Shown: positions 48,877 to 57,711 of the stretch, in pieces
Position numbering within the stretch: the first letter of the stretch is position 1
Layout: every line of letters starts with the position of its first letter
Assembly: GCF_014201145.1 (NCBI RefSeq)
Contig: NZ_JACHDP010000001.1
Location: 1,550,001 to 1,614,000 of the forward strand
Length of the DNA stretch: 64,000 bases
Origin: Micromonospora parathelypteridis
GTDB taxonomy: Bacteria > Actinomycetota > Actinomycetes > Mycobacteriales > Micromonosporaceae
Direction of reading: 5' to 3'
Notes under the pieces: model-generated
The model's database searches: none
What the model was told of the DNA's origin: nothing
Seen by the model: the letters and a program-made list of their open reading frames with translations, nothing else
Made by a program: the position numbers and the translations under genes

Positions 48877-49812
48877 ATGGTGGAGCGGACTGCGGGCAGG
48901 ATCGGGTGGGCGGACCTGCCGGAGCGCGTCCGGACGTCGGTACAGCAGATCATCGGCGATCGGGTCGTCGAGGCGGTGTCCCAGCCGGGCGGCTACTCGC
49001 CGGGCACCGCCGATCGGGTCCGCACCGTGACCGGCTTGCGGGCGTTCGTCAAGGCGATCAGCCCGGCGCAGAACCCGGACAGCCCGAGCATGCACCGCGC
49101 GGAGGCCCGCACCGCCGCCGCGCTGCCGGCCTCGGTGCCGACGCCCCGGCTGCTGGGTTGCCACGACGACGGCGAATGGGTGGCGCTGGTCTTCTCTGAC
49201 GTGGACGGTCGGCACCCGGCCACCCCGTGGAGGGCCGACGAGCTCACCCTTGTGCTGAACGCCCTGGAGGTGATGGCCACCGAGCTCACCCCGAGCCCGG
49301 TGGCGCACGTGCCAACCGCCGCCGAGCTGCTGGCCCAGGACTTCGCCGGCTGGCACCGGATCGCCGCCAACCCGCCGGACCTGCTGGATCCCTGGGCCCG
49401 GGAGCACCTGGACCAGCTGCGTGCCGCCGCCGAGCGGGGCATCGCCGCGCTGACCGGTGACACCCTCTGCCACGTGGACGTACGCGCCGACAACCTGCTG
49501 CTCGACGCCACCGGCACGGTCAACGTGGTCGACTGGCCGTGGGCGTGCCGAGGGCCGGCCTGGCTGGACACCGCGCTGTTGCTGGTCAACGTCCGGCTGC
49601 ACGGTGGGCACGACACGGAGGCGCTGCTGCGCCGCCTACCCCTCACCACCGAGGTCGACCCGATCGAGCTCACCGGGGTGTACGCCGGGTTGGCCGGCTA
49701 CTTCGCCGACAGCGCTCGGCGCCCGCCGCCGCCCGGGATCCCCACCGTCCGCGCCTTTCAGCAGGCCCAGGCCGACGCCCTGCTCCCCTGGCTGGCCGCC
49801 CGCCTCCGCTGA
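48877..49812 (+). CDS. APH-type phosphotransferase
   Basis: A 311-residue kinase-fold protein from the ATG at 48877. The catalytic loop is LCHVDVRADNLLLD (HxDxxxxN), then metal-binding Asp in VNVVDWPWACRGPAWLD. The N-lobe reads AVSQPGGYSPGTADRVRTV. Aminoglycoside or choline/homoserine kinase relatives share these motifs; this one cannot be linked to resistance. It is divergent from the GNAT gene and converges on the HAD gene. Confidence 0.85.
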   Translation: MVERTAGRIGWADLPERVRTSVQQIIGDRVVEAVSQPGGYSPGTADRVRTVTGLRAFVKAISPAQNPDSPSMHRAEARTAAALPASVPTPRLLGCHDDGEWVALVFSDVDGRHPATPWRADELTLVLNALEVMATELTPSPVAHVPTAAELLAQDFAGWHRIAANPPDLLDPWAREHLDQLRAAAERGIAALTGDTLCHVDVRADNLLLDATGTVNVVDWPWACRGPAWLDTALLLVNVRLHGGHDTEALLRRLPLTTEVDPIELTGVYAGLAGYFADSARRPPPPGIPTVRAFQQAQADALLPWLAARLR

Positions 49813-49836
49813 CCCCGCCGTCGACCCACTGATTGG

Positions 49837-50466
49837 TCAGCGTGCGGTCGACGCCGACCCCAGGTGGCGCGCCAGCTGCGTCAGGTCGTCGAGGCGCAGG
49901 TCGCCGTCGAGCCCCTTCAGCGCGGCGGTCATCGCGCCGGCCGCTCGCCCGGCCTGCAGGCCGACCTCGGCGTCCTCGACGACCAGGCACCGTGCCGCGG
50001 GCACGTCCAGCAGGGCGGCGGCCCGCCGGTAACCCTCCGGGTCCGGTTTGCCGACACGAACGTCCTCCACCGTGACCAGCACGGGCGCAACGATGCCGGC
50101 GGCACCGAGCCGAGCCTCGGCCAACCGGGCGTCAGCGCTGGTCACCACCGCCCACGGCAGCCCCAACCGAGCCAGCGTGGTCAGCAGCTCGTACGCCCCG
50201 GGAGTGGCCCGTACGTCGGACAGGTCGTCGTACTGCAACGCGAGCTGCCGAGCCGCGGCAGCGGCGACCGTGGCGTCGTCGAGCGCGGGCAGCAGTCGAC
50301 GAATGGTCGCCTCAGCGGGGCTGCCATGGGCGATCGCCAACGCCGCTGCGGGGTCGACGCCGTACTCGGCGGACCAGCGTTCCCAGGCCCGCTCCACGGC
50401 GGCGTCGGAGTCGACCAGGGTGCCATCCATGTCGAACAGCACCGCGCCAATGCCTGCCAGTTCCAC
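49837..50466 (-). CDS. HAD-superfamily hydrolase (sugar phosphatase-like)
   Basis: A 209-residue phosphatase from the GTG at 50466, spaced 7 bases from GAGGAG. Motif I is LFDMDGTLVDSDAAVE, motif II WAVVTSADARL, motif III GKPDPEGYRRA and motif IV CLVVEDAEVGLQAGRAAGAM. A helical cap sits between motifs I and II, as in beta-phosphoglucomutase- or sugar-phosphatase-like enzymes. Substrate unresolved. A much longer frame from 51366 is antisense to the SDR gene and discarded. Confidence 0.9.
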   Translation of the reverse strand: MELAGIGAVLFDMDGTLVDSDAAVERAWERWSAEYGVDPAAALAIAHGSPAEATIRRLLPALDDATVAAAAARQLALQYDDLSDVRATPGAYELLTTLARLGLPWAVVTSADARLAEARLGAAGIVAPVLVTVEDVRVGKPDPEGYRRAAALLDVPAARCLVVEDAEVGLQAGRAAGAMTAALKGLDGDLRLDDLTQLARHLGSASTAR

Positions 50467-50595
50467 GACCACGCTCCTCGAAACAATCGCGCCACGAGGA
50501 TAAGGCGCAGCCGGCGGGTATCGGACGTGAGAGTGGGAGCGAGGGGTCCGATTGCCGCCAGACGGGGAGGTCGGGGCGGCCACATGATCATTGGC

Positions 50596-51339
50596 ATGAC
50601 GACGACACTCAACGACAAGGTCGCCCTGGTGACCGGGGGTTCCCGGGGTATCGGGGCCGGCATCGCACTGCGCCTGGCCGAGGACGGGGCCGACGTGGCG
50701 CTGACCTACCGGCAGGACGCCGAGCGGGCCGCGACCGTGGTGAAGCAGATCGAGGCCATGGGTCGACGGGCGCTGGCCATCCAGGCCGACGGCGCCGACC
50801 CGACCGCCGTACGGGGTGCGGTCGACCGGGCGGCCGCCGACCTGGGTCGGCTGGACATCCTGGTGAACAACGCGGCGGTCTTCCTGGTCGGCGCCATCGA
50901 CGAGCTCGGCTCGGCAGACGTGGAGCAGACGATCGCGGTGAACATCCGGGCACCGTACGTCGCCGTGCAGGCGGCGCTGCGGCACCTGGGCGACGGCGGA
51001 CGGATCATCAGTATCGGCAGCAACGTCGGTGAACGGGCGGTCTTTCCCGGGCTGACGCTCTACTCGATGAGCAAGACCGCTCTGGTCGGGCTGACCCGGG
51101 GCCTGGCCCGCGAGCTGGGCCCACGGGACATCACCGTCAACCTGGTCAACCCCGGGCCGACCGACACGGACGCCAATCCGGCGGACGGGCCGAACGCGGC
51201 GGCCATCAGCGGATTCACCGCCGTCGGCCGCTACGCTCGCCCCGCCGACATCGCGGCCACCGTCGCGCACCTGGCCAGCCCCGAGGCCTGCTACGTGACC
51301 GGTGCCGTGATCAATGTGGACGGCGGTTTCACCAGCTGA
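50596..51339 (+). CDS. SDR family oxidoreductase
   Basis: A 247-residue dehydrogenase from the ATG at 50596 (an ATG at 50584 is also possible). It shows VALVTGGSRGIGAGIALRLA, DILVNNAAVFLVG, SIGSNVGERAVFPGLTLYSM and the catalytic YSMSKTAL, and the C-terminal NVDGGFTS. This resembles 3-oxoacyl-ACP reductase-type SDRs. The coenzyme is probably NADPH (Arg in GGSRG). Substrate unknown. It is divergent from the HAD gene and followed by a hairpin. Confidence 0.9.
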   Translation: MTTTLNDKVALVTGGSRGIGAGIALRLAEDGADVALTYRQDAERAATVVKQIEAMGRRALAIQADGADPTAVRGAVDRAAADLGRLDILVNNAAVFLVGAIDELGSADVEQTIAVNIRAPYVAVQAALRHLGDGGRIISIGSNVGERAVFPGLTLYSMSKTALVGLTRGLARELGPRDITVNLVNPGPTDTDANPADGPNAAAISGFTAVGRYARPADIAATVAHLASPEACYVTGAVINVDGGFTS

Positions 51340-51344
51340 GGAAT

Positions 51345-51380
51345 CCGGGCGGCGTCGCCACCACATCCGGCGCCGCCCGG
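51345..51380 (+). terminator. Hairpin after the SDR gene
   Basis: CCGGGCGGCG (51345-51354) pairs with CGCCGCCCGG (51371-51380) around a 16-base loop, starting 6 bp beyond the SDR stop. No T-run. The 316-bp gap (51340-51655) otherwise holds only the palindrome at 51509-51571. Confidence 0.6.
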
Positions 51381-51508
51381 GCCCGGCTCGATGCTCGGCG
51401 CACGCCCTGACGGCGCGTACAGCTCGTCGTAGCCAGGCACCGCGACGGTGACGGTGTCCTGCACCCGCCCATCATGACGCTTACGTGGGGTGGGCCTGGC
51501 GTCCCCGT

Positions 51509-51571
51509 CGATCGTTGGCAGCTGAGCAACCCGACACGCCGAGCGTTCCCCTGCTGAGCTGCCAGCGATCG
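51509..51571. repeat. Intergenic palindrome with CGATCG arms
   Basis: CGATCGTTGGCAGCTGAGCA (51509-51528) pairs with 51552-51571 at 18 of 20 positions around a 23-base loop. It lies between convergent genes. The outer CGATCG recalls the other GATC-type palindromes. Confidence 0.75.
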
Positions 51572-51655
51572 CTCCTGCCGATCAGCGCGGCGGGTCCCAC
51601 CGGTCTTTTACGCGAGAGTCGCGCGCTGGCGGTCCAGGGCCGGTCCAGGTGCCTT

Positions 51656-52177
51656 TCAGCCGAGGTCGTGTTCCTCCAGCCCTCGCATGATCAGCATCTG
51701 CATCGACCCGAACCCGTAGAGGTCCGCATCGGATGACAGGTCCGCCACCTCGCGGAGCACCGGTTCGACGTCGATCCCGCACTCGCGGGCTCGGTTGCAC
51801 AGCCACCAGATCGTCATCAGCTCGTCGCGCGGGTCGGCGCCTTGATCCATCGCGGAGACATGGACAAGTCGGCGGCGGAACTCTCCTTCCGAATTCCAGG
51901 CCCTCGGCAGGTGAGCAGCCCAGCGGAAGGACGGGTACGCCCGAAAGATGTCTCGGACCTCCTCGCGAGTCGGCGAACCGCCGGTCTCGTACGCGTCCAA
52001 CAGCGCATCGAGCGCGGCAGCCGCCTCGGCCGCCACCCCGGCTTCTTCCATTGGCGGCCGCGCCTGCCGCAGCTCGGCCATCGCGTTCGGATCACTCAGA
52101 TCGACCGGGCGCTCTGCGATGTCTCGCAACAGATCGTCGATCACGGCGACATCCACACGGACTGCGGCAAGATCCAT
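51656..52177 (-). CDS. Hypothetical protein, 173 residues
   Basis: A soluble helical protein, MDLAAVRVDVAVIDDLLRDI, with a block of PTREEVRDIFRAYPSFRWAA and the C-terminal LYGFGSMQMLIMRGLEEHDL. Composition and frame are convincing; no family is recognised. It is divergent from the IclR gene (93-bp gap) and could be related to that regulatory unit. Confidence 0.6.
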   Translation of the reverse strand: MDLAAVRVDVAVIDDLLRDIAERPVDLSDPNAMAELRQARPPMEEAGVAAEAAAALDALLDAYETGGSPTREEVRDIFRAYPSFRWAAHLPRAWNSEGEFRRRLVHVSAMDQGADPRDELMTIWWLCNRARECGIDVEPVLREVADLSSDADLYGFGSMQMLIMRGLEEHDLG

Positions 52178-52270
52178 GCCGTCATTGTGCTACTGCGACG
52201 ACGTCCGCGTCTCATCGGCGGAGATCGGAGATCATTGACACGAGTCCGGCACTTCGAATGGACTGTCGAC

Positions 52271-53041
52271 ATGCCCCGTGTGGTACCGGCGGTCATCCGC
52301 GCACTCGACGTCCTCGAACTGTTCCTGGACCACCATCAACTGTCGGCCCGCCAGGTGATGGAGCGGCTCGACCTGCCCCGCACCACCGTCCACGAACTGC
52401 TCGTCACACTCGAGGCTCGCTCGTACCTGATCTCCGTCCCGGGCCAGCCGGTGCAGTATCGGCTCGGCATGCCGCTGTTCCAACTGGGCGCGGCGTTCGC
52501 CGGCCGACTTGACCTGGTCCGCGAGGCGCAGGGCGTGGTGCGGGACGTGGCCGCCGGGTGCGACGAGGCGGTCCACGTGGCCGTGCTCGACGGCGCCGAT
52601 GTCATCTACCTCGTCAAGTTCGACAGCACGCACCCCGTTCGGATGGTCTCCGCGGTCGGGCGGCGGCTGCCAGCCCACTGCACGGCGGTCGGCAAGATCC
52701 TGCTGTCGAGCCTCGATCAGGCGGGCCTGGACGCCGTCCTGACGAAGGGCGCCCTGCCGGGCATGACGCCGGACAGCATCACCGACCCGGAGCGCCTTCG
52801 TGCACATCTCGAACATGTCCGGGCGGAGAGCGTCGCGGTCGACATCGGCGAGTCCGACAGTGCCATGCGCTGCGTCGCCGCGGCGGTCCGAGACCATTCC
52901 GGCGCGACGATCGCCGCGATGAGCCTGTCCGCGCCGATCATTCGCTGGACCCCCCAGGCGCACGTGGAGTGGACCCGGCTCATCCGCGAGGGAGCGGCCA
53001 CGCTGTCCACCCGGATGGGCTACCGGGCCCAGCCTCGATAG
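52271..53041 (+). CDS. IclR family transcriptional regulator
   Basis: A 256-residue regulator from the ATG at 52271 (alternative TTG at 52235 with GGAG in front). The N-terminal winged helix is ALDVLELFLDHHQLSARQVM with LPRTTVHELLVTLEARSYL. The effector domain has LGMPLFQLGAAFAGRLDL, VHVAVLDGADVIYLVKFD, LPAHCTAVGKILLSSLD and the late CVAAAVRDHSGATIAAMSLS. IclR members control catabolic and uptake genes. The divergent-free position directly before the ABC importer, with an inverted repeat between them, makes that importer the likely target. Confidence 0.9.
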   Translation: MPRVVPAVIRALDVLELFLDHHQLSARQVMERLDLPRTTVHELLVTLEARSYLISVPGQPVQYRLGMPLFQLGAAFAGRLDLVREAQGVVRDVAAGCDEAVHVAVLDGADVIYLVKFDSTHPVRMVSAVGRRLPAHCTAVGKILLSSLDQAGLDAVLTKGALPGMTPDSITDPERLRAHLEHVRAESVAVDIGESDSAMRCVAAAVRDHSGATIAAMSLSAPIIRWTPQAHVEWTRLIREGAATLSTRMGYRAQPR

Positions 53042-53078
53042 CCGGTGTGCCGGTTCGGACCGAAACAACATCGAAACA

Positions 53079-53148
53079 TTGACATTCTTCAGCGTCTTGC
53101 TCTAGCGTCGCGTCCACTCCATACGGTATTTCGAACTCTGTTCGAAAT
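53079..53148 (+). promoter_or_regulatory. Promoter and IclR-type operator of the ABC importer
   Basis: TTGACA at 53079-53084 and TAGCGT at 53103-53108 (18-bp spacer) form a plausible promoter. About 20 bp downstream the perfect inverted repeat ATTTCGAAC-TCT-GTTCGAAAT covers 53128-53148, with a further CTCGAACGG half-like sequence after it. Placement just after the start site fits a repressor site; a 168-bp leader then precedes the lipoprotein gene. Confidence 0.7.
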
Positions 53149-53315
53149 CTCGAACGGCGGTGGCCCGTGACCGGACCGGAAACCGGACGTCGCCAGGACG
53201 AAGCGCGTGGGAACGAACTTCCGACGGTGCTGGGCACGAACTGACCCGTCGCCACCGTGGCAACCCCACCAACTCTGACGACGAGCAAGCGAACGCACTG
53301 AGTTGAAGGAGGCGA

Positions 53316-54749
53316 ATGTCCATGGAGAACCCGGCATGGTCCCGGCGCGGCTTCCTGGGGATGGGGGTGGGGGTGCTCGGCGCAGCCGGTCTGGCCGCGT
53401 GTGGGGGCAACTCCGAATCGCCCACCAGGGTGCAGCCGGAGGTTCCGCAGGAGCTGGTCGACGCCGCGGCGGCGTTGAAGGGCTCCGCAATGGGGATGCT
53501 GTCGCAGAAGCTGTACTCGACGGCGGCGAACGAAGCCCTCGACAGCTCGATCAAGAAGTTCGCCGACACCACCGGAACGAAGATCGAGAACAGTCTGGTC
53601 CAGGCCGACGCCGGTGATGTGGTGGCCAAGATCGACGCCGAGGTCAAGGGCGGGGTGGCGCGTGACCTGGCGTTCATGACCGACTCGCGGTTCGTCGCGC
53701 AGTTTCAGGCGCTGGGTGACCTGGAGGACGTGACGGACGTCGTCACGGCGCTGACGGCCAAGTACGGCGAACCCTGCGCCGAGGCCAAGAACTTCTGCGT
53801 CTTCGACGGCAAGTGGTTCGCCATCCCGTACCACTTCATCGGGATCGGGTCGTTCCTGCGCAAGGACTGGATGCAGGACAAGGGCATCTCCCCCAAGGAC
53901 GTCTACAGCTGGGAGGAGCTGCGGGATCTGTGCCTGGCGATCTCCGACCCGACCAAACGCCGGTTCGGCTGGGGCATGACGGTCAATCGGTCCGGTGACG
54001 GCAACGGCATGATCGAGGCACTGATCAACGCCTACGGCGGGTCGATCGCCTCCAACGACGGCCGGAAGGTCACGTTCGACTCCCCCGAGACGGTGCAGGC
54101 GGTGACCTTCCTCGGCGACATCTACACCAATCCCAGGTACAAGCCGATGCTGCCGCCCGGGGTGGCGAGCTGGACCGACACCAGCAACAACGAGAACTGG
54201 CTCGCCGGGGTCCTCGGCTACACCCGCAACCAGTTCAGCGTCTACGCGGACTCCAGGACCAAGAAGAACCCGGTGTACGCGAACACCCACGTGTTCTCCG
54301 ACTGCATCGGTCCGGCAACCAACAACCCCCTGCTGCTCGGCCAGTCGCAGGGTTTCGTTGTCTTCAAGGGCGCCAAGAACCCCGCGCTCGCCAAGCTCCT
54401 GGCCCAGTACCTGGTCAGCGCGCCCGCGCTGCTCGGAGTGGCGAAGGAGGCACCCGGCCTCGTCATGCCCGCCTGGGAGAAGGTCTGGGACGCCGACCCT
54501 TTCTTCACCAGCGGCGACCCGGCGTTCCCCATGCTGCGCAGGATCACGCAACTGTCGCTGCCGCTGTCCACGAAGAACGGACTGGCCTTCCCGCAGAAGG
54601 CCAGCGCGGGCCAGCAGGCCGTCGGCGCGGCCTACGTCCTCACCGACATGATGCAGCAGGTCGTACAAGGAACTGCGCCGGCGCAGGCCGTGACGACCGC
54701 CCACGCGAAGATGGTGCAGATCTTCAACCAGCAGGGGCTGCCGCAGTGA
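53316..54749 (+). CDS. ABC transporter substrate-binding lipoprotein (sugar-type)
   Basis: A 477-residue lipoprotein. AAGGAGG lies 4 bases before the ATG at 53316 (an ATG at 53322 is possible). The start has both a twin-Arg motif and a lipobox: SRRGFLGMGVGVLGAAGLAA then C, so Tat-exported lipoprotein. The mature part is a family-1 binding protein: GDVVAKIDAEVKGGVARDLA, WFAIPYHFIGIGSFLRKDWM, then YSWEELRDLCLAISDPTKRR and ENWLAGVLGYTRNQFSVYAD. Substrate probably a carbohydrate, not proven. Its stop overlaps the GTG of the permease gene (GTGA). Confidence 0.9.
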   Translation: MSMENPAWSRRGFLGMGVGVLGAAGLAACGGNSESPTRVQPEVPQELVDAAAALKGSAMGMLSQKLYSTAANEALDSSIKKFADTTGTKIENSLVQADAGDVVAKIDAEVKGGVARDLAFMTDSRFVAQFQALGDLEDVTDVVTALTAKYGEPCAEAKNFCVFDGKWFAIPYHFIGIGSFLRKDWMQDKGISPKDVYSWEELRDLCLAISDPTKRRFGWGMTVNRSGDGNGMIEALINAYGGSIASNDGRKVTFDSPETVQAVTFLGDIYTNPRYKPMLPPGVASWTDTSNNENWLAGVLGYTRNQFSVYADSRTKKNPVYANTHVFSDCIGPATNNPLLLGQSQGFVVFKGAKNPALAKLLAQYLVSAPALLGVAKEAPGLVMPAWEKVWDADPFFTSGDPAFPMLRRITQLSLPLSTKNGLAFPQKASAGQQAVGAAYVLTDMMQQVVQGTAPAQAVTTAHAKMVQIFNQQGLPQ

Positions 54750-56782
54750 GGTCGGTCCGTCCTGCGCGGGTCCCGGCGGCGAAGAACAGCCCGCCGCCGG
54801 GACCTGGCTCTCTCACGGCAACGCAGCGGCGGCTGGGGCGTGACTGGCGGCTGGCGGCACTGTTCCTGGCACCCATGGCGGTGCTGGTCGGCAGTCTCGT
54901 CCTCGTGCCGATCGCCCGTTCGATCGTCACCAGCACCACCGAACGGCACGGGCAGGACACCGTGTTCGTCGGCCTGGACAACTACCTCGCCCTCGTCGGC
55001 GACGACCAGTTCCACACGGGCGTGGTGAACTCGTTCGTCTTCACCGCGTACGCCGAGATTTTCAAGGTGGTGTTGGGGCTGTCCGCGGCCCTGCTGCTGC
55101 ACCACCGACGCCGTGGGCGGGCCGTGCTGGCCGGGTTGCTCCTGGTGCCGTGGGTCGTGCCGACGGTGGTGACGGCGTTCAGTTGGCGCTCGTTGCTCGA
55201 CCCGATCTTCGGCAGCGTCAACACCCTGCTCACCGCCTCGGGGATCGGGCCGCTGCTGGTCAGCGCACACCTGGTCGACAGTTGGCCCGCGGGCTGGCTG
55301 TCCGATCCGTCGCTGGCCATGCCGTCGGTGATCCTCGTCAACGTCTGGAAGGGGGTGCCGTTCTTCACCGTGTGCTTCCTCGCGGGGTTGAAGGCCATCC
55401 CGACGGACCTGTACGAGGCGGCGACCATCGACGGCGCCTCGGCGTGGCAGCGGTTCGCGAACGTGACGCTGCCCGGACTGCGCCACGTGATCACCGTGAC
55501 GGTGACCCTGTCGTCGATCTGGACGTTCAACAACTTCGACCTCGTCTGGTTGCTGACGCAGGGCGGCCCGGGCGACGTGACCGCGCCGTACGTGCTCATC
55601 GCCTACTCGAAGGCGATCCTGCAGTTGCAGTACGGCGCCGGGGCGGCGGTCACGCTCGTCATGCTGCCGATCATCGGCGGGCTGGTGTTCGTCCTGGTCC
55701 GGTTGTTGCGCCAGGACACCGGCAGCAAGCTGCCCCGGCGACGCCGGGCAACGCGGTGGATCAGGATGGCGCGGTGGGCCGCAACGGCGCGGAAGGCGCT
55801 GCCGTGGGTCGTCGCCGCGGTGGTCACCGGTCTGCTGGCCTGGGCATCGCCCCAGATCTTCTGGAAGGCGGCGGTGGTCCTCGGGGTGATTCTGCTGGTC
55901 GCGGCGGCGGTCGGCCGGGTCGTCTCGGCCCTCCAGTCCCGAGGCGGCCGCCGGTCGTCGTCCCTGGTGTCGGGCCTGGGTTCCGGTGTCGCACTGGCCG
56001 GGTTGCTCTTCTTCGTGCTGGGCCCGCTGTACTGGATCGCCGTCACGGCCTTCAAGTCCGAGGGTCAGGTCGTCATGCGCACCAGCGACCTGTGGCCAAC
56101 GCCGTGGACCCTGGAGCAGTTCGGTGCCCTGTTCGACAACCAGCCGTTCGGCCGCTGGTACCTCAACACCCTGCTGGTGTCCGCGGCGTCCACCGCGGTG
56201 GCACTGGTGTGCGCCGCCCTGGCGGGCTACGCGCTGGCCCGGCTGCGGTTCCGCGGGGCGCAGGGCTTCACCGTCACGGTGCTGCTCACCTACGTGATGC
56301 CGGGCGCGCTGCTGTTCATCCCGCTGTACCAGATGCTCATCGGCGCGCGGCTCACCGACTCGTTGTGGTCCCTGGTGGTCACGTACCCGACCTTCACGCT
56401 TCCGTTCGCCACCTGGCTGCTGGTGGGTTACTTCTCGTCGATCCCCATCGAGTTGGAGGAGGCCGCGCTGGTCGACGGCTGCACCCGCGTCCAGGCGTTC
56501 GGCCGGGTGGTGCTGCCCCTTGCCAAGCCAGGGCTGCTGGCGGTCGCGCTCTTCACCCTGACCAATGCCTGGAACGAATTCCTCTTCGCCTTCGTGTTCA
56601 TCACGAAGGACGAGTACAAGACCCTTCCCGTGGGGATGCAATCGATGATCGCCGGGGACGTCGTGCCGCAAGGACAACTCGCCGCGGCGTCGCTACTCGT
56701 CAGCATCCCCGTGGTGATCATGTACGCCCTCGGGCAGCGCTTCCTGACCGAGGGGCTCACCGCGGGCGCGGTGAAGGGCTGA
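54746..56782 (+). CDS. Fused two-permease ABC importer protein (MalF-MalG type)
   Basis: A single 678-residue polypeptide containing both permeases of a sugar-type ABC importer. The first half (about 35-325) has six helices and the EAA loop YEAATIDGASAWQRFANVTL. A linker of about 90 residues with two extra hydrophobic stretches follows. The second half (about 420-678) has six helices and EEAALVDGCTRVQAFGRVVL. In most bacteria these are two genes; no internal start with a ribosome-binding site is obvious between them. GTG start overlaps the lipoprotein stop. No ATPase gene is nearby, so a shared MsiK-like ATPase elsewhere is expected. Confidence 0.9.
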   Translation: MRSVRPARVPAAKNSPPPGPGSLTATQRRLGRDWRLAALFLAPMAVLVGSLVLVPIARSIVTSTTERHGQDTVFVGLDNYLALVGDDQFHTGVVNSFVFTAYAEIFKVVLGLSAALLLHHRRRGRAVLAGLLLVPWVVPTVVTAFSWRSLLDPIFGSVNTLLTASGIGPLLVSAHLVDSWPAGWLSDPSLAMPSVILVNVWKGVPFFTVCFLAGLKAIPTDLYEAATIDGASAWQRFANVTLPGLRHVITVTVTLSSIWTFNNFDLVWLLTQGGPGDVTAPYVLIAYSKAILQLQYGAGAAVTLVMLPIIGGLVFVLVRLLRQDTGSKLPRRRRATRWIRMARWAATARKALPWVVAAVVTGLLAWASPQIFWKAAVVLGVILLVAAAVGRVVSALQSRGGRRSSSLVSGLGSGVALAGLLFFVLGPLYWIAVTAFKSEGQVVMRTSDLWPTPWTLEQFGALFDNQPFGRWYLNTLLVSAASTAVALVCAALAGYALARLRFRGAQGFTVTVLLTYVMPGALLFIPLYQMLIGARLTDSLWSLVVTYPTFTLPFATWLLVGYFSSIPIELEEAALVDGCTRVQAFGRVVLPLAKPGLLAVALFTLTNAWNEFLFAFVFITKDEYKTLPVGMQSMIAGDVVPQGQLAAASLLVSIPVVIMYALGQRFLTEGLTAGAVKG

Positions 56783-56846
56783 TCCGGTGCAGGTGCGAAA
56801 TTCTGGTCATGTCGTCAGCCAGGGTCCGTCCGTTAGGGTCGGCGGC

Positions 56847-57506
56847 ATGACGCCAGCGATTGCCACCAGTGCCTTCGACTCGCTGCGCCTCGACGCCGTG
56901 CCGGATCAGGAGGCGCTGCGCCGGGCCTACGAACTCCCCAGCGACGCGGCCGTACGGAAGCAGATGACCGAACTCACCGAGCAGACCCGGCGGTTGATCG
57001 GCTGCTCGTCGCTGGTCCTGGTCGCCAGCGTGGACGCCGAGGGCAACTGTGACGTCTCCCCGCGCGGCGGCCCCGCCGGGTTCGTCGCGGTCCTGGACGA
57101 ACGGACGGTGGCGATACCGGACGCGACCGGCAACAAGCGTCTGGACACCCTGCAGAACGTCATCGCCACCGGGCGGGCCGCGCTGCTGTTCGTCATCCCG
57201 GGGCGCACCACGACGCTCCGGGTGAACGGCCGGGCCTGCGTCTCCACTCGTCCCGAGCTGCTGTCGCAGCTGACCGCCGTGGGCAAGCCACCGGCCAGTG
57301 CGCTCGTGCTGGGGATCGACGAGGTCTACCCGCACTGCCCCAAGGCGCTGCTGCGCGGCGGGGCCTGGAAGCCCGAGCAGTGGCTGCCGGCCGACGCCCA
57401 GCCGACCTCGGCCGAGGTGACGCTCGCCCAGTTGCGGATGCCGGAGCTGACGATCGCTGACATCGAGCAGTCGGAGGCGGACTCGCTGAAGTACCGGTAC
57501 GAATGA
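56847..57506 (+). CDS. PPOX-type FMN-dependent flavoprotein (MSMEG_1061-like)
   Basis: A 219-residue protein from the ATG at 56847 (MTPAIATSAFDSLRLDAVPD). The split-barrel FMN fold is visible: LVLVASVDAEGNCDVSPRGG, then VAIPDATGNKRLDTLQNVIA and GRAALLFVIPGRTTTLRVNG, and VYPHCPKALLRGGAW with a conserved Cys. The family reduces F420- or FMN-linked substrates; the specific role is unknown. It follows the importer gene by 64 bp but has its own likely promoter. Confidence 0.85.
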   Translation: MTPAIATSAFDSLRLDAVPDQEALRRAYELPSDAAVRKQMTELTEQTRRLIGCSSLVLVASVDAEGNCDVSPRGGPAGFVAVLDERTVAIPDATGNKRLDTLQNVIATGRAALLFVIPGRTTTLRVNGRACVSTRPELLSQLTAVGKPPASALVLGIDEVYPHCPKALLRGGAWKPEQWLPADAQPTSAEVTLAQLRMPELTIADIEQSEADSLKYRYE

Positions 57507-57564
57507 CGGGACGCACAGCGACTGTGCGAGCAATGCGGGCCCCCGACGTGGTCGGAGGGGGTTG

Positions 57565-57636
57565 TGGGCGCGGCAGGTTTCGAACCTGCGACCCCCCGCT
57601 TGTAAGGCGGGTGCTCTCCCACTGAGCTACGCGCCC
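57565..57636 (-). tRNA. tRNA-Val (anticodon UAC)
   Basis: The reverse strand folds fully: acceptor GGGCGCG/CGCGCCC (57636-57630 and 57572-57566), D-arm GCTC...GAGC, anticodon stem CCCGC/GCGGG with loop CTTACAA (anticodon TAC), T-arm GCAGG-TTCGAAA-CCTGC. Discriminator base A at 57565. The CCA end is not encoded. Confidence 0.95.
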
Positions 57637-57711
57637 GGATCGCCGTGCGGCGGGCCGGTGGCTGGCAAGCTTACCCTGCTCGCCGCCGGCCCGAGCGCAC
57701 GGCGTACCCGG

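Noticed and set aside
48877..49812. Aminoglycoside resistance gene
   Set aside because: The HxDxxxxN kinase motif is shared by many unrelated small-molecule kinases; nothing ties this one to an antibiotic.
54632..56677. 681-codon reverse-strand frame opposite the fused permease
   Set aside because: Antisense shadow; the product is almost all Arg, Gln, Asp, His and Gly, without family motifs.
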